A stretch of 9,557 bases of DNA from NCBI GenBank assembly GCA_005885115.1, contig VAXX01000133.1:793-10349 (forward strand), in the 5' to 3' direction. This stretch comes from Actinomycetota bacterium. Lineage in GTDB: Bacteria > Actinomycetota > Actinomycetes > Mycobacteriales > Micromonosporaceae. The notes under the pieces were generated by a model. It saw only the letters and a list, made by a program, of their open reading frames with translations, was not told where the DNA came from and did not search any database. Shown piece after piece: positions 1-5,566 of the stretch (position 1 is the stretch's first letter; the number at the start of each line of letters is the position of its first letter). A program made the translations under genes and the position numbers.

Positions 1-96
1 ACGGTGGCGTACGAGATGGCGGTCTTCGCCAACCGGGCCAGCGCGGTGCTCACCCCGCGGCTCATCGAAGAACTTAAGTTCACCATCGGACACTGA
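1..96 (+). CDS. cvnB: Roadblock/LC7-domain protein of a conservon (CvnB-like), C-terminal end only
   Basis: The first 31 codons form an open frame ending in TGA at 94-96. The visible peptide contains MAVFANRASAVLTPRLIEEL and ends in KFTIGH; a short helix-rich tail like this is usual for actinobacterial roadblock/LC7 proteins. The assignment rests mainly on context: it is followed after 2 bp by a DUF742 gene and then a small GTPase, which is the fixed order cvnB-cvnC-cvnD of conservons. In these systems the roadblock protein is thought to modulate the GTPase as part of a membrane-associated complex with a CvnA sensor kinase (known for the family, not visible here). The start and most of the domain lie outside the window. 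Confidence 0.72.
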   Translation, partial: TVAYEMAVFANRASAVLTPRLIEELKFTIGH

Positions 97-98
97 CC

Positions 99-536
99 AT
101 GACGCTGCCCCCCGAGGAAGCCGACGAGCCCCCGCCCGAACCCCGGCCCTACCTGACCGCCGGGCACGACGGCGCGGTCGCCGTCCCCGACGGTACCGGC
201 GTGTCGGGACTGCGCCCGTACCTGCTCACCGCCGGGCGGGTGGAGCCGGTCGACCAGACCCTCGAAATCGAGGCTCAGGTCGTCACGACGGAGTTCGGCG
301 CCGCCTCGTACGGGCAGCTGGCCTTCGAGGCCCGCGACATCGTGTCGCTGTGCGCCACCACCCTGTCGATCGCCGAGGTGGCCGCAAAACTGCGCCTCCA
401 CATCGGCGTGGCCCGGGTACTCGTGGCCGACCTCGCGGCCCTGGGATACCTCGTCGTACGCCGTCCCAGCTTCCCGCTTTCCCAAGACCCGAACCTGATC
501 GAGAGGGTAATCCGTGGACTCGAAGCCATCCGCTGA
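99..536 (+). CDS. cvnC: DUF742 protein of a conservon (CvnC-like), 145 aa
   Basis: This is a DUF742 family protein. The hallmark R-P-Y-(x)-L-T-A-G segment lies at residues 39-46. The C-terminal half (about residues 60-133) looks like a winged-helix fold: the segment around FEARDIVSLC, then SIAEVAAKLRLHIGVARVLV as the helix-turn-helix-like part, then DLAALGYLVVRRP as the wing. The ATG follows the cvnB stop after 2 bp, with only a weak GGA at 88-90, so translation is probably coupled to the upstream gene. The end overlaps cvnD by 23 bp. CvnC proteins are part of conservon complexes, and their biochemical role is poorly defined. One oddity is that the acidic, proline-rich N terminus holds a second copy of the motif, RPYLTAG at residues 16-22. 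The family call is secure; the function is inferred from context. Confidence 0.9.
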   Translation: MTLPPEEADEPPPEPRPYLTAGHDGAVAVPDGTGVSGLRPYLLTAGRVEPVDQTLEIEAQVVTTEFGAASYGQLAFEARDIVSLCATTLSIAEVAAKLRLHIGVARVLVADLAALGYLVVRRPSFPLSQDPNLIERVIRGLEAIR

Positions 537-1113
537 GCCGGTCCCCGGCGCGACGCGGGCGCCGGTCCCCGTAAAGATCGTCATCGCCGGGGGCTTCGGG
601 GTCGGCAAGACCACCGCCGTCTCGGTGATCTCCGAGATCCCACCGCTGACCACGGAGGCCGCGATCACCTCGGTCGCCGCCGACATCGACCGCACCGGCC
701 AGGTACCGGCCAAGACCACCACGACCGTGGCGCTGGACTTCGGCTGCATCACCATCGACCAGGAGATCAAGCTGTACCTGTTCGGCACGCCCGGGCAGGA
801 CCGGTTCGGCTTCATGTGGCACGACCTGGCGTACGGCGCCCTCGGTGCCCTGGTCATCGTGGACGCCCGGCGGATCGACGACTGCTACCCCGCCGTGGAC
901 TACTTCGAGAAGGTCGGCCTGCCGTTCGTGGTGGCCATCAACCTTTGCGACGGCGTACTCACCCACGACCTGGCCGACCTGCGCTGGGCGCTCGCGATCG
1001 ACCCGGCGATCCCGCTGATCACCTTCGACGCGCGGGACCGGCTGTCGGTACGCGACGCGCTGCTCTCGGTCCTGCGGCACACGCTGGAGAAGACCGGGGC
1101 GCCGGCGTCGTAG
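514..1113 (+). CDS. cvnD: Conservon small Ras-like GTPase (CvnD-like), 199 aa
   Basis: This is a cytoplasmic P-loop GTPase of the conservon type. Walker A/G1 is GGFGVGKT at residues 26-33, the switch II/G3 motif is GTPGQDRF at 91-98, and the G4-like motif is NLCD at 143-146. A G5-like TFDARD follows at 170-175. G4 lacks the Lys of canonical NKxD, which is common among CvnD-type GTPases, so it is not evidence of decay. The GTG start at 514 lies inside cvnC, has GAGAGG at 501-506 as ribosome binding site, and gives a protein of the usual length of about 200 aa. The gene would act with CvnA/B/C in a signalling complex that often influences development or secondary metabolism in actinomycetes (family knowledge; the output here is unknown). 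Its stop TAG at 1111-1113 sits in the loop of a strong hairpin. Confidence 0.93.
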   Translation: MDSKPSAEPVPGATRAPVPVKIVIAGGFGVGKTTAVSVISEIPPLTTEAAITSVAADIDRTGQVPAKTTTTVALDFGCITIDQEIKLYLFGTPGQDRFGFMWHDLAYGALGALVIVDARRIDDCYPAVDYFEKVGLPFVVAINLCDGVLTHDLADLRWALAIDPAIPLITFDARDRLSVRDALLSVLRHTLEKTGAPAS

Positions 1114-1129
1114 GACGCGGGCGCCCCGG
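1094..1129. terminator. Probable bidirectional terminator hairpin around the cvnD stop
   Basis: The perfect 10-bp arms CCGGGGCGCC (1094-1103) and GGCGCCCCGG (1120-1129) continue inward, after one G/G mismatch (1104/1119), into the 5-bp arms GCGTC (1105-1109) and GACGC (1114-1118). The loop is GTAG, so the cvnD stop codon sits in the loop. The hairpin lies between convergently transcribed cvnD and the sulfatase gene, whose coding end is at 1143, so it could stop transcription from both sides. There is no T-tract, as is common for actinomycete terminators. The structure is read directly; the terminator function is inferred. Confidence 0.7.
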
Positions 1130-1142
1130 CCTCAGCGTCGGG

Positions 1143-2666
1143 TCAGACGTGGCCGGCGGACCAGCAGGCGGTACCGCTGTGGCAGTTCTCCAGGTTGGTC
1201 AGCGCGGTGTGCAGTTGCGCCAACCGGGCCGGGGTCAGGGTACCCACGATGTTGTGCAGTTCGTTCGGATCGTTCACGTGGTCGTAGTACTCCTTCGAGC
1301 CGTCGACGTACTCGACGTAGGTGTACGCGTGCGTACGGATCGCCTCGTAGCTCGGCGGGTTGCCACTGTTGGGCGCCGGCATGTCCGGGTCGCCCGCCGT
1401 GGTGTCCGGTCCGTGGTGCTCGACCAGGTTGGCCGTACGCCAGTTGGCGCCGGATCCGCCGTGCAGCAACGGAAGCAGGCTGTGTCCGTCCACAGTGGAC
1501 GCGATCGGGGCGCCGCCCAGTTGCTGGAACGTCGGGGCGAGGTCGATGTTGGCCACCGCCGAGGTGCTCGACCGGCCGGCCGCGATGCCCGGCCCGGCCA
1601 CCACCAGCGGTACCCGGATGTCGGTGTCGAACGCGGTCATCTTCCCCGGGTTCAGCCGGTACTCGCCCATGTGGTACCCGTTGTCGGAGCTGAACACCAC
1701 GTAGGTGTTGCCGGCGACCCCGGCGTTGGTCAGCGCCGCCCGCAGCGTACCGATGAGCTTGTCGACGGCCTGGACCGCCTGCGCGCGCTTGCGGAACGAG
1801 GTGTCGATGTTCTGCTTCTCGGCCGCCGTCAACGGGGTCCGGCCGGCCAGCCACGGCGGGGCGTTGGTGGGCAACGTGTTGAACGCCGGACCGCGCGGCG
1901 CGGTCAGGCCGGGGAAGTCGCCCGCGTCGCGCGGCGCCGGGGTGTACGGCGCGTGCGGCGCGAAGGTCGCGACCTCCAGCAGGAACGGCTTCTTCGCCGC
2001 CGCCGAGTTGGCGATGAACGTGGAGCCCTTACCGGCCAACACGTCGGTGAGGTAGTCCTGCGGCTGGCTGCCGTAGTGGACGACCGTGTGGTTCTGGTTG
2101 AGGTCGTAGTTGAACTCCGGGTAGCCGTTGCCGGCCACGTCCCACTCGCTCCAGCCCGGGGGCACGTACGGCAGGGTGCCGCCCTCGGTGTTGGCCGGCT
2201 CGTACCCGTTGAGGTACTTGCCCATCATCGCGGTCCGGTACCCCTTGGCCTGCAAGGCGGTCGCGAAGGTGTGCGCCTCCTCGCCGTGGCCGTGGAAGTA
2301 GTCGAACCCGCCGTCGTTGCCACCGTTGGTGAACACCCCGGTGTCGTGCGGGAATCGACCGCTGAAGATGGACGAGCGGGACGGGCAGCACAGCGAGTCG
2401 GTCACCACGTAGTCGTTGAACGTCATCCCCTGGGTCTGCAGCTTCTGCACCTGCGGCAGGTACTTGATGAGGTTCCAGGACAGGTCGTCGGTGAGCACGA
2501 ACACGATGTTCGGCGGGGCGACGGCGGCTGCGGCGGCCGGGCGGGTGGCGGCGAGCGTCACGTGGGCGCCGGCGACCGCGGCCACCAAGGCGGCCGTCGC
2601 ACCGGCGGTGCACAACAGCAATCTTCGGGTACGTGTCATGACGCTGATCGTTGTCGATGCGTGCAT
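1143..2666 (-). CDS. Secreted type I (formylglycine) sulfatase, N-acetylglucosamine-6-sulfatase-like, 507 aa
   Basis: This is an arylsulfatase-superfamily enzyme that hydrolyses sulfate esters. It has a Sec-type N terminus: a basic TRTRR at residues 11-15, a hydrophobic Ala/Val-rich core to about residue 40, then an Ala-rich stretch before PPNIVFVLTDD (51-61), whose paired Asp bind the divalent metal. The sulfatase signature is SLCCPSR at 91-97; Cys93 (C-x-P-S-R) is the residue that would be oxidised to formylglycine. GKYLNGY (149-155) and SSDNGYHMGEYRL (326-338, with the metal-binding D328 and N329) resemble the human GNS type. The true substrate is unknown and could be a sulfated polysaccharide or a small aryl sulfate. 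Cys495 and Cys501 could form a disulfide. The start at 2666 has no good ribosome binding site; Met10 (at 2639) is an alternative that still leaves a signal peptide. No formylglycine-generating enzyme gene is in the window. Confidence 0.92.
   Translation of the reverse strand: MHASTTISVMTRTRRLLLCTAGATAALVAAVAGAHVTLAATRPAAAAAVAPPNIVFVLTDDLSWNLIKYLPQVQKLQTQGMTFNDYVVTDSLCCPSRSSIFSGRFPHDTGVFTNGGNDGGFDYFHGHGEEAHTFATALQAKGYRTAMMGKYLNGYEPANTEGGTLPYVPPGWSEWDVAGNGYPEFNYDLNQNHTVVHYGSQPQDYLTDVLAGKGSTFIANSAAAKKPFLLEVATFAPHAPYTPAPRDAGDFPGLTAPRGPAFNTLPTNAPPWLAGRTPLTAAEKQNIDTSFRKRAQAVQAVDKLIGTLRAALTNAGVAGNTYVVFSSDNGYHMGEYRLNPGKMTAFDTDIRVPLVVAGPGIAAGRSSTSAVANIDLAPTFQQLGGAPIASTVDGHSLLPLLHGGSGANWRTANLVEHHGPDTTAGDPDMPAPNSGNPPSYEAIRTHAYTYVEYVDGSKEYYDHVNDPNELHNIVGTLTPARLAQLHTALTNLENCHSGTACWSAGHV
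1488..1500. repeat. Palindrome GTCCAC-N-GTGGAC, copy 1 (in the sulfatase gene)
   Basis: This is a perfect 6+1+6 palindrome inside the sulfatase gene. On the coding strand it reads TCC ACT GTG GAC, encoding Ser-Thr-Val-Asp (residues 390-393), and uses the ACT codon, which is unusual for such a GC-rich gene. Confidence 0.75.
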
Positions 2667-2686
2667 GGTCCGGGTTGAGGCAGTGT

Positions 2687-2692
2687 TAGGGT
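2687..2692 (+). promoter_or_regulatory. Possible -10 element (TAGGGT) for a leaderless DUF2071 transcript
   Basis: TAGGGT matches the actinomycete TANNNT/TAGRRT -10 type and ends 7 nt before the ATG at 2700, so the transcript could start at or next to the start codon. No convincing -35 is seen at the normal distance. The same bases include AGGG at 2688-2691, which could instead act as a ribosome binding site 8 nt from the ATG. The two readings cannot be separated from sequence alone. Confidence 0.35.
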
Positions 2693-2699
2693 TGTGTCA

Positions 2700-3428
2700 A
2701 TGCGCGCTCCCGATTCCCCGCCGGTCGGGCATCCGGTGATGCTCCAGCAGTGGCGGCTACTCACCTTCCTGCACTGGCGGTACCCGGTCGAGGCGGTCCA
2801 GGCGCTGCTGCCCGACGGGCTACGCGTCCAGAGCTTCGACGGTACGGCCTGGGTCGGGTTGGTACCGTTCATGATGCGTGGGGTACGCGCACCGGGCGTC
2901 CCGCCGGTGCCGTGGCTGTCGGACTTCCCGGAGACCAACGTCCGCACGTACGTCGAGGGGCCGGACGGCCGCGTGGGCATCTGGTTCTTCTCCCTCGACG
3001 CCGCGCGGCTGGCACCCGTACTGGCCGGGCGGACCGCGTACGGGCTGCCGTACTGCTGGTCGTCGATGGACGTGAGCCTGTCCGGACGGGAGCTGTCGTA
3101 CCGGTCGAGCCGGCGCTGGCCGGGTCCCGCAGGCGCGCGCTGCGACGCGGTGGTGGCCGCGGGACCGGCGTACGACGAGGCCGACCTCGGGCCACTGGAC
3201 CATTTCCTGACCGCCCGGTTCCGGCTCTACTCCGTGCTCGCGGGACGGCTGGTGGCCGCCGACGCGGAACACCCACCCTGGCCGCTGCACCGCGGCCGGC
3301 TCGTCCGGCTGGAGCAGGACGTCCTGGAAGCGGCTGGGCTGCCCACGCCGACCGGCGAGGCGCTCGTGCACACCTCGCCGGGAGTCGCGGTACGGATCGG
3401 ACTGTGGCACCCGGTCAGAACGGGGTGA
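2700..3428 (+). CDS. DUF2071/YqjF-like protein, 242 aa
   Basis: This is a YqjF-type DUF2071 protein of about the family's usual length. The characteristic blocks appear in order: LTFLHWRYP (residues 21-29), LLPDGL (36-41), the segment FDGTAWVGLVPFMMRGVR (46-63), FPETNVRTYV (76-85), GIWFFSLDAARLAP (93-106) and YGLPYCW (114-120). There is no signal peptide or membrane segment, so the protein is probably cytoplasmic. The biochemical function of this family is not established; its fold resembles acetoacetate decarboxylase-like barrels (family knowledge, not proof of activity). I prefer the ATG at 2700; an in-frame GTG at 2694 would add two residues. It is divergent from the sulfatase, with 33 bp between the starts, and its stop overlaps the end of the glucanase pseudogene by 14 bp tail to tail. 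Confidence 0.88.
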   Translation: MRAPDSPPVGHPVMLQQWRLLTFLHWRYPVEAVQALLPDGLRVQSFDGTAWVGLVPFMMRGVRAPGVPPVPWLSDFPETNVRTYVEGPDGRVGIWFFSLDAARLAPVLAGRTAYGLPYCWSSMDVSLSGRELSYRSSRRWPGPAGARCDAVVAAGPAYDEADLGPLDHFLTARFRLYSVLAGRLVAADAEHPPWPLHRGRLVRLEQDVLEAAGLPTPTGEALVHTSPGVAVRIGLWHPVRTG

Positions 3429-4508
3429 GGGTGACCTGTACCGACCTGGGCGCGCCGTCGTGCACCAGCGCCTCGAAGTGCCCGACGTCGTCGAAGGCGA
3501 ACCCGTACGCCTTGCCGTCCACCTCGAAGCTGTGCAGGATCCGCGAGTAGTGGTCGGTGACGGCGGTCCGGTAGAACGTGTTCGGATCGAGGCTCGGTTG
3601 GGTGTGGATCGCCGCGAGCGTGGTCCGGTGCAGCGCGGCGCAGACCGTCCGGGCGATCGGTCCGGCCACGAGGTCGTTGGGGGCGGCCAGGTTCCCGGCG
3701 CAGCCGAACACATCCGTGGTCGAGGGCTTGTGGATGGTGTACACCCGGGCGCCGGACGGGTCGGTGAAGTTCAGGTTCCCGGACCCGTCGGTGCGCCCGA
3801 GGTAGTTCGTACCCGGCTGGTTCTCGAACGGCGCCACGGTCAGTGTCGCGCTGCGGTACGTGTTCCACGCGGTGGTGACGTAGCTGTCGAAGTACGTCGC
3901 GCTGAACACGCCGCGCTCCACGCCCTTGAGCGGTGACTGGACCCGCAGCAGCGTACCGTCGGACCGCCGGTCGATCAGCTTGCCCCAGTCGCCCGGCTGA
4001 CTGGCGATGGCGGCGAAGATCCCGGCGCGGCCGCCCGGCTTGAGCTCGCCGGTCTTCAGCGTGCCGCCCGAGCCGGTGGTCAGCGTCACCATGTGCGGCA
4101 CGGAGAACATGTCCACCATCGACGTGTTGATCCACAGGCCGCGGGGGTGAGGAAGAACTTCAGCTTGGCGCCGAAGGACATGTACATCCGGCCGGAGATC
4201 CCGACCGGCAGCTTGAGGGCACGGGTGGCGCCCGGTGCGGGGCCCGCGATGGAGACATCGGGCGCGGGTACCGGTGGGAGCGAGCCGGCCGGCCACGGGG
4301 TGAACGTACCGGCGGCGTTGACGTAGCCGAGCCGGCCGGTGTTCAGGTTCACGCCCAGGACGTAGAGGTAGACCTTGTCGCCGCGGCCGGAGTCGTTGGT
4401 GACGCGCAGCGGCAACAGGTTCAGTGGGGCGGCGTGTGCGGGCGCCACCGCGACGAGTACGGGGACGGTGACCGCCAGGGCGGCGAGCAGCTTCCACAGT
4501 CGACGCAT
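3415..4508 (-). pseudogene. GH64 beta-1,3-glucanase (laminaripentaose-producing type), disrupted by internal deletion and frameshift
   Basis: The ATG at 4508 has GGAGG 7 nt upstream. Its frame encodes a signal peptide (MRRLWKLLAALAV, likely cut after AHA at residue 26) and a GH64 N-terminal half: LPLRVTNDSGRGDKVYLYVLG, GRLGYVNAAGTFTPWPAG, SGRMYMSFGAKLKFFLTP (to residue 122, at 4143). The frame then goes out of register and stops at 4086 after 140 residues. The rest of the enzyme is intact in another frame from GLWINTSMVDMFSVPH (4140 downwards) to the canonical C terminus VTLTPF at 3415 (241 codons). Family members carry roughly 30 residues between LTP and GLW, including the FDWSEFT block with the catalytic Glu; here only two bases separate them. 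The catalytic Asp block (VDMF) is kept. The enzyme would have hydrolysed beta-1,3-glucan outside the cell; as read it should be inactive. A sequencing or assembly collapse cannot be excluded. Confidence 0.87.
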
Positions 4509-4530
4509 GAGAGGTCCTCCCTTGGTTCCA

Positions 4531-4542
4531 GAGAGCGCTCTC
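4531..4542. promoter_or_regulatory. LacI-family-type operator palindrome upstream of the GH64 gene
   Basis: GAGAGCGCTCTC is a perfect 12-bp palindrome with the central AGCGCT typical of operators bound by actinobacterial LacI-family sugar repressors (compare the known CebR/CelR sites, which share the GAGCGCTC core). It overlaps the predicted transcription start of the GH64 gene, 22 bp upstream of the ATG, where repressor binding would block transcription. The regulator itself is not in this window. The palindrome is read directly; its role is inferred. Confidence 0.7.
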
Positions 4543-4544
4543 AC

Positions 4545-4573
4545 AGCCTGGCGCGGATAGCGATTGCTGTCAA
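4545..4573 (-). promoter_or_regulatory. Sigma70/HrdB-like promoter of the GH64 gene
   Basis: On the minus strand a perfect -35 TTGACA (4573-4568) is followed, after exactly 17 bp, by CAGGCT (4550-4545), an acceptable actinomycete -10 with A at position 2 and T at position 6. The predicted start is near 4538, inside the palindromic operator. The promoter lies wholly in the 74-bp gap after the oxidoreductase gene, so the glucanase has its own regulated transcription rather than depending only on the operon upstream. Confidence 0.6.
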
Positions 4574-4582
4574 TAGAACCGG

Positions 4583-5566
4583 TCAGTCCAGCTTGACCGG
4601 CTGGCGGGTACCGCTCTCCAGCGCGGCGACGCACGCCTGCGCGACGACGGTGGCGACGTAGCCGTCCCAGGCGGTCGCGCCCCGGGGTACCCCGTCGGTA
4701 CGTAACCCGTCCACCCAGTCCTGCAACTCCCGGCGGTACGCCTCGCCGAAGCGCGGTAGCCAGTCCTGCGGCAGGACCCGGCCGACGAACGAGTCCCGGC
4801 GCAGTTGCGTGGCCGCCGGCGTGTCCAGCGACACCGTGGCGTCCTCGCCGACCAGCTCGCAGCGCACCTCGTAGCCGTACCGGGCGTTGACGAACACCTC
4901 GATGTCGACCAGCACCCCGCTGGCCGTCTCCAGGACGAGCAACTGCGGATCCTGGGTACGCCCGGCGGACCGGCTGCGCCGGGGCGTGTGTACGGTCGCC
5001 GCGACGAACTCCTCGCCCAACAGCCAGCGAGCGATATCGATCTCGTGGACCGCCGAACCGAGGATCGGCATCGCGCTGGGCAGCCCGGCCGGCGCGCTCG
5101 GGTTGCGGTGTACGCAGTGCAGCAGCAACGGCGCACCGAGCGCGCCACTGTCCACTGTGGACTTCAAGGTGGCGTACCCCGGGTCGTACCGGCGCATGAA
5201 CCCGACGCTGACCAGCCGACGCCCGGCCGCCCGCTCGGCGTCGACGATGCGCTGGCAGCCCTCGGGCGTCGGGGCGAGCGGCTTCTCGCACAGCACCGGC
5301 TTGCCGGCCGCGATGCTGGCCAGCACGAACTCCTCGTGCGTACTGTCGGACGAGGCGACCAGGACGGCATCCACCGTATCGGCGCGGATCAGCGCGATCG
5401 CGTCGGCGAACACCCGGGTACCCGGGACGGTCCCGGCGACCGCGGCCGCGCGGTGCGCGTCCAGGTCGTACACCGCGGTGAGCGCCGCTCCGGCGACCAC
5501 GCTGCCGAGCAGCCGGGCATGGTCGGCGCCCATCACACCGGTCCCGATGACACCGATGCGGATCAC
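4583..5566 (-). CDS. Gfo/Idh/MocA oxidoreductase, myo-inositol 2-dehydrogenase-like, 327 aa
   Basis: This is a cytoplasmic NAD(P)-dependent dehydrogenase. The Rossmann motif GVIGTGVMG is at residues 5-13, the acidic cofactor position YDLD at 33-36, and the catalytic CEKPL at 93-97 (Lys95). The C-terminal domain block SAVHEIDIARWLLGEE follows at 171-186. Length and order match IolG-type inositol dehydrogenases. Relative to the catalytic triad Lys97/Asp172/His176 of Bacillus subtilis IolG (recalled from the literature), this protein has Lys95 and His174, but Gly170 (codon GGT) stands in place of the Asp, all with the same offset of two. It may therefore be impaired or have a changed substrate. 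The GTG start at 5566 overlaps the upstream stop (GTGA) and has GGAGG 7 nt upstream. It is the last gene of the operon. Family confidence is high, substrate confidence low. Confidence 0.9.
   Translation of the reverse strand: MIRIGVIGTGVMGADHARLLGSVVAGAALTAVYDLDAHRAAAVAGTVPGTRVFADAIALIRADTVDAVLVASSDSTHEEFVLASIAAGKPVLCEKPLAPTPEGCQRIVDAERAAGRRLVSVGFMRRYDPGYATLKSTVDSGALGAPLLLHCVHRNPSAPAGLPSAMPILGSAVHEIDIARWLLGEEFVAATVHTPRRSRSAGRTQDPQLLVLETASGVLVDIEVFVNARYGYEVRCELVGEDATVSLDTPAATQLRRDSFVGRVLPQDWLPRFGEAYRRELQDWVDGLRTDGVPRGATAWDGYVATVVAQACVAALESGTRQPVKLD
5150..5162. repeat. Palindrome GTCCAC-N-GTGGAC, copy 2 (in the 327-aa oxidoreductase gene)
   Basis: This is a perfect 6+1+6 palindrome. On the coding strand it reads TCC ACA GTG GAC, encoding Ser-Thr-Val-Asp at residues 136-139. 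The ACA codon is unusual here. Confidence 0.75.

Noticed and set aside
816..2678. A 620-codon plus-strand open frame spanning cvnD and the sulfatase gene
   Set aside because: Its translation is Arg/Gly/Val-rich low-complexity text with no family motif, and it lies antisense to a sulfatase with clear catalytic motifs. It is a GC-rich shadow frame.
3413..3436. Inverted repeat GGTCA/TGACC as a terminator between convergent genes
   Set aside because: Only 5 bp with a 14-nt loop; expected by chance in this composition.
2820..3713. Long minus-strand open frames over DUF2071 (297 and 302 codons)
   Set aside because: They are antisense to well-conserved DUF2071 blocks and show only Arg/Pro-rich composition; real GH64 coding occupies another frame.
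4531..4542. Reading GAGAGCGCTCTC as a terminator for the upstream oxidoreductase operon
   Set aside because: A palindrome with no loop would make at most a very short hairpin; position over a promoter start and the core AGCGCT fit an operator much better.
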